Source: Bacillota bacterium (GTDB taxonomy: Bacteria; Bacillota; Clostridia; Lachnospirales; Lachnospiraceae). From it: a stretch of 9,427 nucleotides of DNA. Location of the stretch: the NCBI GenBank assembly GCA_023460575.1, contig JAEWPQ010000190.1, positions 1 through 9,427 of the forward strand, given 5' to 3'. The notes beneath the pieces were generated by a model that saw only the letters and a list, made by a program, of their open reading frames with translations, did not search any database and had not been told where the DNA came from. Position numbers and translations under genes: made by a program. This document shows positions 1 to 6,365 of this stretch, piece by piece. Within the stretch, counting starts at the first letter, position 1, and each line of letters starts with the position of its first letter.

Positions 1-111
1 TATTTTAAAGATTCCGCCAGGGATTCTTACCGATATTTTATTAAATTCCATGATAACCATGCGACATACCACAGATTTCTGTCAGAAGACGTGAAAGATA
101 TGGGATTATAA
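1..111 (+). CDS. 3' end of an unidentified gene (partial)
   Basis: Frame 1 is open from the first base to a TAA at 109-111 and gives a 36-residue tail rich in aromatic and charged residues (ending ...SEDVKDMGL). The composition looks like real protein, and the stop lies 20 bp before the next start codon with that gene's ribosome binding site in between, as expected for neighbouring co-directional genes. I do not recognise the family. A second + frame is open for about 90 bases but reads less like protein. The gene may share a transcript with the NlpC/P60 gene, since no convincing promoter separates them. The 5' part is outside the window. Confidence 0.45.
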   Translation, partial: YFKDSARDSYRYFIKFHDNHATYHRFLSEDVKDMGL

Positions 112-131
112 AACCACAGGAGAAGAAAACC

Positions 132-668
132 ATGCATAAGAAAACATTGATTACGGTCTTATTTACAGGACTTATGATGGCAGGTTTGGCCAGCTTTCCA
201 GCAAAGGCTGACACTGCTTTGGCAAACGGAAGCATTCCTCTGGTAGAGCCTCTTGTTATAAATAATGTTAACGGTCCGGGAGCCAGAATAAACGGACCCG
301 CTGCAACAGGCCAGTCTGCTGCAGGGGATCAGGTAGTGTCATATGCAAAACAATTTTTAGGAAATCCCTACCGGTACGGAGGGACAAGCCTGACAGAAGG
401 AGCGGACTGCTCCGGATTTGTACAGAGCGTTTATAAAAACTTCGGGATCAATCTTCCAAGAACCTCACAGGATCAGGCAGCAGCAGGAGTGGATGCAGGC
501 GGTATTGAAAATGCCAGACCAGGAGACCTTATTACATACACAGGCCACATCGGGATTTATATCGGCAATGGCCAGCTGATTCATGCCAGCGGTCCGGAAG
601 ATGGTATTAAGATATCCAATGTGGATTTCCAGCCGGTTCAGTCGGTGAGAAGAATTTTAAACCAGTAG
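132..668 (+). CDS. Secreted NlpC/P60 family cell-wall peptidase
   Basis: The product is a 178-residue exported cysteine peptidase, probably cleaving D-Glu/iso-Gln to diamino-acid bonds in peptidoglycan stem peptides (known activity of the family). Residues 1-26 form a signal peptide: two lysines, a hydrophobic core, and an AKA signal-peptidase site before Asp27. Residues 27-64 are a low-complexity linker with a NGPGARINGPAA repeat-like stretch. The NlpC/P60 domain fills about 66-178. Visible catalytic residues are Cys93 in DCSGFV, His139 in GHIGIYIG and the third polar residue His151 in LIHAS. No SH3, LysM or choline-binding anchor is present, so this is a minimal single-domain enzyme. The ATG at 132 has AGGAGA at 118-123 and starts exactly at the signal peptide. 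A terminator follows directly. The family is certain; the substrate bond is inference. Confidence 0.93.
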   Translation: MHKKTLITVLFTGLMMAGLASFPAKADTALANGSIPLVEPLVINNVNGPGARINGPAATGQSAAGDQVVSYAKQFLGNPYRYGGTSLTEGADCSGFVQSVYKNFGINLPRTSQDQAAAGVDAGGIENARPGDLITYTGHIGIYIGNGQLIHASGPEDGIKISNVDFQPVQSVRRILNQ

Positions 669-672
669 AGAG

Positions 673-711
673 AAAACGTATTGAGGATAAAACCCCATAC
701 GTTTTTTTTTT
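673..711 (+). terminator. Rho-independent terminator after the NlpC/P60 gene
   Basis: A 9-bp perfect stem (AAAACGTAT at 673-681 with ATACGTTTT at 697-705) closes a 15-nt loop and runs into ten consecutive T (702-711). It lies 4 bp after the peptidase stop and 2 bp before the end of the convergent thioesterase gene. The T tract is on the + strand, so it mainly ends the peptidase transcript. On the other strand only four T follow the stem, so it would be weak there. Confidence 0.85.
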
Positions 712-713
712 GC

Positions 714-1112
714 TTAAAGAGCCGAAAGCAGATACATGGTAAAGGTACCGGCAGCCAGAAGCGTACCTTCTGAAGAGGTGACTTCCACTCTGTTTACCAC
801 GGAACGGCTTCCCTTATGAATGGCATCGGCCTCTACAAATATCTGACCGGAGCTGATTCCTTTTAAGAAATCTATGTTTCCATGCTGTGTAACATTGGCG
901 TACTCGTAGGCATAAGCAGCCATACCCGATGTGATGTCGCATAATGTAAAGATGAATCCTCCATGAAGATTTCCGTACAGATTCAATGCACTTTCTGTAA
1001 TGTCAATGGAAATTTTTGAATGTCCGGGCCATACTTCTAAAAGACTGGCATTCTCCACGCCGCTTAAAGGGAGGATGTGACGCCTGATTCCTTCCATAAT
1101 TTCTTCCCGCAT
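714..1112 (-). CDS. PaaI-family hotdog-fold thioesterase
   Basis: A 132-residue single hotdog domain, probably an acyl-CoA thioesterase of the PaaI/YdiI type that acts as a homotetramer in the cytoplasm (family knowledge). The diagnostic segment is N44-x-x-G47-x-x-H50-G51-G52, followed by Asp59 on the hotdog helix. His-Gly-Gly and the Asp correspond to the oxyanion and general-base positions of PaaI. The later segment F82-L-K, then K100-G-S-R, then the final strand AAGTFTMYLL matches the remaining sheet. Length is normal for the family. The start is set by AAGGAGG on the minus strand (complement at 1121-1127), 8 nt before the ATG; an internal ATG at residue 6 has a weaker site. It is a lone minus-strand gene between two + units, with its own likely promoter. 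The acyl substrate cannot be told from sequence. Confidence 0.88.
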   Translation of the reverse strand: MREEIMEGIRRHILPLSGVENASLLEVWPGHSKISIDITESALNLYGNLHGGFIFTLCDITSGMAAYAYEYANVTQHGNIDFLKGISSGQIFVEADAIHKGSRSVVNRVEVTSSEGTLLAAGTFTMYLLSAL

Positions 1113-1159
1113 TTGGTCTTCCTCCTTCTTAAACAGGTAACATTATTAATACTTTCTGC

Positions 1160-1189
1160 AATATATCATACTTTTCCGGCAGGATACAA
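1160..1189 (-). promoter_or_regulatory. Possible sigma-A promoter for the thioesterase gene
   Basis: Read on the minus strand, TTGTAT (complement of 1184-1189) and TATATT (complement of 1160-1165) are separated by 18 nt, about 48 bp upstream of the thioesterase start. Both boxes are imperfect, so this is only a reasonable candidate in the one region where a promoter is needed. Confidence 0.4.
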
Positions 1190-1249
1190 GCAGTAAATAA
1201 ACATATGGTTAAAAACTATCAATCAGCTTTTACACATAGGATGGATCGA

Positions 1250-1279
1250 TTGGATGTTATTTCATACATGATTTATAAT
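1250..1279 (+). promoter_or_regulatory. Likely sigma-A promoter for the ykvI-like/MCP unit
   Basis: TTGGAT (1250-1255) and a perfect TATAAT (1274-1279) are 18 nt apart. Transcription would begin near 1286, giving a leader of about 80 nt before the ATG at 1367. Its position argues that the open frame upstream of 1367 is not translated. It is back to back with the thioesterase promoter candidate in the divergent region 1113-1366. Confidence 0.55.
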
Positions 1280-1307
1280 ATGACTATATTGTTAAAAAAA
1301 CGACATA

Positions 1308-1343
1308 GATCGACTTTCGGGGTGAAAGAGACACTGGGTCGTC
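1308..1343 (+). other. Possible structured 5' leader of the ykvI-like mRNA
   Basis: CGAC (1311-1314) can pair with GTCG (1338-1341), extended by GA/TC across one bulged base. Inside, TTTC (1315-1318) pairs with GAAA (1324-1327) around a GGGGT loop. The segment GTCGT (1338-1342) could instead pair with ACGAC at 1300-1304, so two folds compete. I do not recognise a known riboswitch class in it, and short stems like these can arise by chance. Confidence 0.2.
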
Positions 1344-1366
1344 ATATTGAAAAGGAGGATGGTATC

Positions 1367-2659
1367 ATGAGCACCGGAAAAGCAGGTTACAGAAATCAAT
1401 CCAGTGCGGTAGACTGGAAAACGGTAATTGTATTTGTTTCCATTGCATTCAGTTCCCAGTGCGGGGGAGGATTCGCCGCCGGTTCCACACCCTGGTCCTA
1501 TTTTTTTATGAATACGGGGTTTTACGGAATGCTTCCTAAAGTAACGCAGCCTTATTTCTGCCTGTTTATGCCGCTTGTGGTAGCGGCGATCAACTGCTTT
1601 ATCATCTATTTTTTTATGAAATTTGCCATGGATTTCAAGGCCTTTGACTATGGGGAGTTTCTAAAAAAATACGGTTCCCGTTTCTTTGGAGGCAGGTTTG
1701 CAAAACCAATGCAGATTGTGTACGAGTTTAATTTCAACTGGCTGTTGATCGTATGCATGGCTCTTGCCTATTCCTCTTCCGGATCAGCGCTGGCGGAACT
1801 GTCCGGAATGCCTTATATGCTTACCACCTTTGCCGTTGGAATCATCATGTTTCTCCTCTGCATGAAGGGGGCGGGGCTGGTCAGGAAAAACGCGGTTTTC
1901 ATGAGTGCAGTAATCTTTGTAACTTTACTGGCAATTCATGTCCCCAATCTTTTCTATAACATTAACGGCGGCAGATTGGTAAGAGAACTGGGAGTGATGG
2001 GAGATTCCTTAAATAAGGGAATCGCATCAGGAGCCGGAAGCTTTTTAAGCTACCTTCTGACTGCCCTTTGCTGGGCTTACATATTTTCCGGCCAGAATCT
2101 TGGCGGATTCGGTGCTTATGTAAACCATGCACAGATTTTTAAGAATAAAAGCACTCTGCGCTGGGCAGTGGTCCTTTCTGTCATTTTAAACTGGATTTTT
2201 CTTGAGATGACAGTGGTTAATTTAGCTTCCAATTATTCTGAAGTACTGGAAGGCTGGAAAGCAGGAAAAGCGGTGTATACCATTCTGGTGGTGAAAAATG
2301 GCTTCGGAGGTGAGCAGATGAAAGCGGTTTTACTGACGCTCATTACCATTTCCATATTTTTTGCCACAATTTCCACAGCCATCAATTACGCCCAGGGCTT
2401 TAATGACCGTGTGCTCAACTGGTATCAGAAAAAAACAGGAGAAAACCCGGAAGCTGCTAAAGCAAAGAGAAACAAAAGAGGGGCTTTACTCACTTTGTTC
2501 TATATTATATTGACCTGGGGCGTATCTCAGGTAGGGCTTACCAGCCTTGTTTCCAAAGGGCTTACGCTGGTATCCTATATTAATTTATTTACACTCATCA
2601 TTCCCACCGTGATCAATGTACTGATTGGATGGCAGGATGGTGATTACTCAAAAGAATAA
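1367..2659 (+). CDS. YkvI-family integral membrane protein, putative transporter
   Basis: A 430-residue polytopic membrane protein with about ten hydrophobic segments (roughly 19-31, 62-84, 124-140, 151-168, 176-196, 224-242, 264-286, 319-340, 373-392, 400-420). The glycine-rich break in the first segment, CGGGFAAG at 32-39, resembles the GAGFASG motif of YkvI proteins (COG3949), which belong to the LeuT/APC-fold transporters. Its substrate is unknown; cation-coupled solute uptake is inference. A charged loop (about 354-371) and a short acidic tail lie between and after the last helices. The ATG at 1367 is chosen because AAAGGAGG (1351-1358) lies 8 nt before it. Starting at 1205 would add 54 unlike residues and run across the likely promoter. 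The chemoreceptor gene follows after 15 bp, so the two are probably co-transcribed. Confidence 0.7.
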   Translation: MSTGKAGYRNQSSAVDWKTVIVFVSIAFSSQCGGGFAAGSTPWSYFFMNTGFYGMLPKVTQPYFCLFMPLVVAAINCFIIYFFMKFAMDFKAFDYGEFLKKYGSRFFGGRFAKPMQIVYEFNFNWLLIVCMALAYSSSGSALAELSGMPYMLTTFAVGIIMFLLCMKGAGLVRKNAVFMSAVIFVTLLAIHVPNLFYNINGGRLVRELGVMGDSLNKGIASGAGSFLSYLLTALCWAYIFSGQNLGGFGAYVNHAQIFKNKSTLRWAVVLSVILNWIFLEMTVVNLASNYSEVLEGWKAGKAVYTILVVKNGFGGEQMKAVLLTLITISIFFATISTAINYAQGFNDRVLNWYQKKTGENPEAAKAKRNKRGALLTLFYIILTWGVSQVGLTSLVSKGLTLVSYINLFTLIIPTVINVLIGWQDGDYSKE

Positions 2660-2674
2660 ATAAGAAGGGGCAGT

Positions 2675-4711
2675 ATGATGGAAAAAGAAAACAGGAAAAC
2701 ATTGAAACAAAGGAGTTCAATCGGCGGAAAAATTACTGACACAATCAAAAACAGATCAATTAACAGGAGGCTTCTTTTGGGAATCATCGGTATGGCAGTT
2801 TCCATATCAGCTATCTACGGATTGATTAACGGCATGATGTTTTACCGTGATGCCAAGAGAAATATTGAGCTACGTCTGACGGAATGTGCCACTGCCTATG
2901 GCCAGTCAGTGGAGAACTCCATTGATGTCTACAGGACCAGGATAGAGTTTATTGCACAGAATCCGGAAATTACAGATCCCTCCTTAAGTGCGGATGCGAG
3001 AACCCAGTTACTGGCTCAGCTTGCAAAAGATAACGGATTTGCAACACTTTCCATCGCAGGTGCCGACGGGAAAACCAGTGATGGAGGGGATGCCAGTGAA
3101 CGGGAGTATATTAAACAGTCCATCGCGGGAAATACATATATTTCTTCCACAATTGTAAGCAAAGTAACCGGCAAAACCGTACTGATTGTATCTGCAAAGG
3201 TGAAGAGCAAAAATTATAACGGAATTGTCATTGCAACTCTGGATTCCGATACCTTCAGCACGATGATTGATGGAGTAGAGGTTGGCGAGTCGGGTTATGG
3301 ATTTATTATTGATAAAGAGGGAAAAATTATTGCCCACAAGAACAGAGACCGGGTGAATGACCAGACAAACTACATTGAAATGGCGAAAACAGATAAGAAC
3401 TATCAGGGAACATCCGATGAGATGAAAGATATGATAGCAGGAAAGACAGGAATTCAGACCGTTAATTTTAAAGGGGTAAATATGACCACAGGTTATACTC
3501 CCATAAAGGGGACGGATGGCTGGTCGATCGGTGTGGTTACAAAGGAATCGGAGATGATGTCAAGCTTTCGCTCCTCCATCTTAATCACCCTGTTTATCAC
3601 TCTGACTATGATTATATTGTCATTTGTGATTGCTTTCCGTATTGCAAAACCCATTGTTGAGCCTGTTTTAAACCTGGTAAACAGAATCCGGCTTCTGGAA
3701 GAAGGAGATCTTCATTCTCCCGTTCCGCAGATTAATACAGGCAATGAACTGGAGACACTTTCCAAATCATTTACAGGTACAATTACAACTTTAAACAATT
3801 ATATCAATGAAATTTCAGTCATACTCTCCAGTCTGGAAAAAGGGGACTGTACTGTCAGCGCAAACCAGGAATACAAAGGAGATTTTGTACAGATAAAAGA
3901 ATCTTTAAGAGGAATTATTCTTAATCTTAATTCTGTTTTAGGAAATATCCGTGTATCTTCAGATCAGGTTGCGGAAGGATCAAGGCAGATATCCGGCGCT
4001 TCCCAGTCCCTTGCAACAGGGGCTGCTGAGCAGGCAGCTACTGTAGAAGAATTAAATGCTTCTATTACAAATGTATCCGGTCAGTCAGAGGAAAATGCAA
4101 AGCGGGTTGAGAATGCGACCAGATTTGTAAAGGAAGCCGTATCAGGGGTAAGAGAAGGCAATGAATGTATGGGGCAGCTGGACCGCTCCATGAAAGAGAT
4201 CGGTGCAGCGTCAGAAAAGATTAAAAATATCACAAAGGTAATTGAGGATATTGCATTTCAAACCAACATCCTGGCTTTAAACGCCGCCGTGGAATCTGCA
4301 CGGGCAGGAGAAGCAGGTAAGGGATTTGCGGTAGTGGCTGATGAAGTACGTAATTTAGCGGCAAAATCCGCAGAGGCCGCCAAGCAGACTGCGGATTTAA
4401 TCGGTTATTCCGTAACTACGATTTCAGAGGGAGGAAAACTGGCAGACCAGTCCGCAGAAATTCTAAAAGTGGTGGAAGAAAAAGCAGGCCTGGTAGATGA
4501 TATTATTCAGGAAATTGCATTGGCATCTAAGAAACAGGTACAGGCAATGGAGGAGATTAACCAGGGATTATCCCAGGTATCTACAGTCGTACAGAATAAT
4601 GCCGCTACAGCCGAGGAAAGCTCTGCATCAAGCGAGGAACTGGATTCTCTTGCCCAGTCACTTAAACAGGCGGTGGAGATTTTTAAACTGAGAGAAAACA
4701 TTGAAAAATAA
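2675..4711 (+). CDS. Methyl-accepting chemotaxis protein with Cache sensor and tandem HAMP-like region
   Basis: A 678-residue transmembrane chemoreceptor. In order: a basic cytoplasmic N-terminus, TM1 at about 32-54, an extracellular double-Cache-type domain at about 57-298 (segments REYIKQSIAGNTYIS, GFIIDKEGKIIAHKN and DGWSIGVVT), TM2 at about 300-323, HAMP at about 322-376 (RIAKPIVEP ... EEGDL), a second HAMP-like segment at about 377-425 (EKGD ... YKGDF), and the coiled-coil signalling domain. The conserved hairpin tip is IAFQTNILALNAAVESARAGE near 526-546, the CheA/CheW contact. Glu pairs at 458-459, 647-648 and 654-655 are candidate methylation sites. There is no C-terminal CheR-binding pentapeptide. 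Two adjacent ATGs exist: AAGGGG at 2665-2670 is 4 nt from 2675 and 7 nt from 2678, so the second may be used. The ligand is unknown; linkage to the transporter suggests a shared solute. Confidence 0.95.
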   Translation: MMEKENRKTLKQRSSIGGKITDTIKNRSINRRLLLGIIGMAVSISAIYGLINGMMFYRDAKRNIELRLTECATAYGQSVENSIDVYRTRIEFIAQNPEITDPSLSADARTQLLAQLAKDNGFATLSIAGADGKTSDGGDASEREYIKQSIAGNTYISSTIVSKVTGKTVLIVSAKVKSKNYNGIVIATLDSDTFSTMIDGVEVGESGYGFIIDKEGKIIAHKNRDRVNDQTNYIEMAKTDKNYQGTSDEMKDMIAGKTGIQTVNFKGVNMTTGYTPIKGTDGWSIGVVTKESEMMSSFRSSILITLFITLTMIILSFVIAFRIAKPIVEPVLNLVNRIRLLEEGDLHSPVPQINTGNELETLSKSFTGTITTLNNYINEISVILSSLEKGDCTVSANQEYKGDFVQIKESLRGIILNLNSVLGNIRVSSDQVAEGSRQISGASQSLATGAAEQAATVEELNASITNVSGQSEENAKRVENATRFVKEAVSGVREGNECMGQLDRSMKEIGAASEKIKNITKVIEDIAFQTNILALNAAVESARAGEAGKGFAVVADEVRNLAAKSAEAAKQTADLIGYSVTTISEGGKLADQSAEILKVVEEKAGLVDDIIQEIALASKKQVQAMEEINQGLSQVSTVVQNNAATAEESSASSEELDSLAQSLKQAVEIFKLRENIEK

Positions 4712-4724
4712 CAAATTCCGTAAG

Positions 4725-4772
4725 AAGTCCGTTTTTTGCGTCAGAGTTATGGCGCAGAGAACGGACTTTTTT
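4725..4772 (+). terminator. Rho-independent terminator after the chemoreceptor gene
   Basis: AAGTCCGTT (4725-4733) pairs with AACGGACTT (4760-4768). After a 3-by-3 internal loop, TGCG (4737-4740) pairs with CGCA (4753-4756). The stem is followed by a T run to 4772. It begins 13 bp after the receptor stop and ends only 3 bp before the sigma-E-like promoter of spoIIIAA, insulating the sporulation operon. Confidence 0.88.
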
Positions 4773-4774
4773 AA

Positions 4775-4803
4775 GTCATAATTTGTCCCACTTTTCATAT
4801 ATT
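4775..4803 (+). promoter_or_regulatory. Candidate sigma-E promoter of the spoIIIA operon
   Basis: GTCATAAT (4775-4782) and CATATATT (4796-4803) are 13 nt apart. They resemble the sigma-E consensus of Bacillus and clostridia (a -35 like KMATATT and a -10 like CATACAnT). spoIIIA is a known sigma-E operon in B. subtilis. Transcription would start near 4810, just before the AGGAGG at 4812, so the leader would be very short. The spacer is at or slightly below the usual length. Confidence 0.6.
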
Positions 4804-4811
4804 GAGGTAAG

Positions 4812-4817
4812 AGGAGG
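4812..4817 (+). promoter_or_regulatory. Ribosome binding site that decides the spoIIIAA start
   Basis: AGGAGG is 7 nt from the GTG at 4825 but only 1 nt from the ATG at 4819, which favours GTG. The in-frame TTG at 4783 lies upstream of the expected transcription start and has no such site. Confidence 0.65.
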
Positions 4818-4824
4818 GATGAGA

Positions 4825-5832
4825 GTGGAGAGAAAAGACGAGCTGATCAATCTGTTTTCCAGAAACATAAGAGAAATCTTAAACCAGGTGGCCTTAAGTT
4901 TTGACGAAGTCCAGGAAATAAGGCTCCGTGTGGCCGCCCCTCTTATGCTGGTGTACAAAAATGATGAGTATTATTTAACCGGATCCGGGGATATCAGCAA
5001 GAAACTGGAAGATGCATATATTATCTCAAAAAACGAATTGAAGGAAACCATGGAGTACATGAGCAATTACTCTTTGTATGCTTTTGAAGAAGAATTAAAG
5101 CAGGGCTTCCTTACTGTACAGGGAGGCCACAGGATTGGAATCGCAGGCAAGACAATTCTTGATGAGTCCGGAATAAAAACCATGAAATACATATCTTTTA
5201 TTAATATCCGTCTGTCCCATCAGGTGAAGGGCTGCGCTTCCCCCATACTGCCTTTTGTTTATAAAAATCACAGTGAGGTATGCCATACACTCATCATTTC
5301 CCCGCCCAGATGCGGAAAAACCACACTCTTAAGAGATTTAATCCGGCAGATATCAGATGGCTCCGGAGAATTTAAAGGCATGAATGTGGGGGTGGTGGAT
5401 GAACGGTCCGAGATCGGGGCCTGTTACCAGGGAGCACCTCAGAATGATTTAGGAATCCGCACCGATATCTTAGACTGCTGTCCCAAGGCAAAGGGAATGA
5501 TGATGTTAATCCGCACCATGTCCCCCAGAGTGATCGCAGTGGATGAAGTGGGTAACAGAGAGGACTTGGATGCCATAGAGTATGTGATGAACTGCGGATG
5601 CAAACTGATTGCGACGGTACACGGAAGCTCCATAGAAGATTTGAGGCAGAAGCCGGTACTTCGCACTCTTTTGGAGGAGCGGATTTTTGAACGGTATATT
5701 GTCTTAAACAACTTAAGTAAAATCGGAAACATTGACCAGATCTTTGATTCCAGGGGAACGCAGATGTATAAGGCAGATAAAGTTCTGACTGGAGTCCGGC
5801 CGGACAGGCAGGAAAGCAGGGCTTATGGATAA
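4825..5832 (+). CDS. spoIIIAA: SpoIIIAA, stage III sporulation ATPase
   Basis: A 335-residue cytoplasmic P-loop ATPase, related to secretion ATPases, that is thought to energise the SpoIIIA-SpoIIQ channel in the mother cell. The N-terminal part carries the EIRLRVAAP segment and GGHRIGIAGK, both typical of SpoIIIAA. Walker A is SPPRCGKTT at 159-167 (Lys165). Walker B is VIAVDE at 236-241, followed by VGNREDLDA and the ATVHG segment. The first Walker A glycine is replaced by serine. The protein ends with a basic/polar tail (GVRPDRQESRAYG) and is somewhat longer than the roughly 307-residue B. subtilis protein. The GTG at 4825 is preferred on ribosome-site spacing; ATG at 4819 would add two residues. 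It is the first gene of the operon and overlaps spoIIIAB by 8 bp. Confidence 0.96.
   Translation: MERKDELINLFSRNIREILNQVALSFDEVQEIRLRVAAPLMLVYKNDEYYLTGSGDISKKLEDAYIISKNELKETMEYMSNYSLYAFEEELKQGFLTVQGGHRIGIAGKTILDESGIKTMKYISFINIRLSHQVKGCASPILPFVYKNHSEVCHTLIISPPRCGKTTLLRDLIRQISDGSGEFKGMNVGVVDERSEIGACYQGAPQNDLGIRTDILDCCPKAKGMMMLIRTMSPRVIAVDEVGNREDLDAIEYVMNCGCKLIATVHGSSIEDLRQKPVLRTLLEERIFERYIVLNNLSKIGNIDQIFDSRGTQMYKADKVLTGVRPDRQESRAYG
5801..5821 (+). repeat. 21-bp exact direct repeat, copy 1
   Basis: The purine-rich 21-mer beginning CGGACAGGCAGG and ending AGCAGGG occurs here and again at 6011-6031, exactly 210 bp downstream. Here it encodes the C-terminal tail of SpoIIIAA (PDRQESR) and supplies the AGGAAAG-type purine stretch just before the spoIIIAB start. 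The flanking bases differ, so the match is limited to 21 bp. Confidence 0.9.
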
Positions 5833-6355
5833 TACATGGTTGAGAATGACAGGGGCAGCCCTTGTAATATTATCCTGCTCCGGTCTTGGTTTTTATATGG
5901 CGGCTCAATGGAATGAGCACTTAAAAACCGTGGAGCATTTAAGAAAAATGATTTTTCTTTTAAAAGGAGAGATCGTGTATGCCAATTCTCCCCTGGCGGA
6001 AGCTTTTGAGCGGACAGGCAGGAAAGCAGGGGGGCAGATGGGGGATTTGTTTTTAAAGGTATCGGAACGTTTAATGGGACAAAGAGGAGAAAGTTTTTAC
6101 GGTATCTGGCAGGAGGAAATTGACGGGCTTTCAAAAGAGGTGTGCCTTTCCAGTGAAGATAAGCAGAATTTAAAGGGGCTGGGTGAGCATCTGGGATATT
6201 TAGATACCGGAATGCAGGAGAGGACAATCCTTCTTTATCTGGAGCAGCTGGATCTGACAATTGGTTATTTAAGAAATCATAAGCAGGAAAAAAGCCGGCT
6301 TTATACAAGCCTTGGCATCATGGGCGGTTTATTCCTGAGTATAGTCATGTATTAA
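5825..6355 (+). CDS. spoIIIAB: SpoIIIAB, stage III sporulation membrane protein
   Basis: A 176-residue protein, close to the usual length of about 170. A hydrophobic N-terminal helix (about 8-26, ending LGFYMAAQW) and a C-terminal helix (about 161-175) flank an alpha-helical domain. Family hallmarks are LRKMIFLLKGEI at 39-50, SPLAEAF at 55-61 and LGEHLGYLDTGMQERTILLYLEQLDL at about 119-144. The helical domain resembles the GspF/T2SS platform type of fold, and the protein is part of the SpoIIIA complex in the mother-cell membrane. The ATG at 5825 overlaps the spoIIIAA stop (ATGGATAA), which suggests translational coupling, with a weak AGGAAAG site about 10 nt upstream. Residues 62-69 (ERTGRKAG) come from the second copy of the 21-bp repeat. 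Confidence 0.95.
   Translation: MDNTWLRMTGAALVILSCSGLGFYMAAQWNEHLKTVEHLRKMIFLLKGEIVYANSPLAEAFERTGRKAGGQMGDLFLKVSERLMGQRGESFYGIWQEEIDGLSKEVCLSSEDKQNLKGLGEHLGYLDTGMQERTILLYLEQLDLTIGYLRNHKQEKSRLYTSLGIMGGLFLSIVMY
6011..6031 (+). repeat. 21-bp exact direct repeat, copy 2
   Basis: Identical to 5801-5821 but read in a different codon phase. Here it encodes RTGRKAG inside SpoIIIAB, in a poorly conserved stretch after the SPLAEAF motif. Both copies lie wholly inside coding sequence. Confidence 0.9.
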
Positions 6356-6365
6356 GGAGGATAGC

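Noticed and set aside
60..131. A promoter between the partial gene and the NlpC/P60 gene, including a CATA-type sporulation -10 near 65
   Set aside because: CATACCAC near 65 has no matching -35 element at suitable spacing, and no TTGACA/TATAAT pair is visible.
1205..1366. 54-residue N-terminal extension of the YkvI-like protein from the ATG at 1205
   Set aside because: It lacks a good ribosome site, spans the probable promoter at 1250-1279, and is unlike the family. The ATG at 1367 has AAAGGAGG at ideal spacing.
4783..4824. spoIIIAA starting at the TTG at 4783 or ATG at 4819
   Set aside because: TTG 4783 falls within the sigma-E-like promoter and upstream of the expected transcript start. 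ATG 4819 is only 1 nt from AGGAGG, whereas GTG 4825 is 7 nt away.
5823..6308. 161-residue open frame on the minus strand opposite spoIIIAB
   Set aside because: It is antisense to a well-conserved SpoIIIAB, with a proline-rich composition and no family resemblance. It is a shadow of the real gene.
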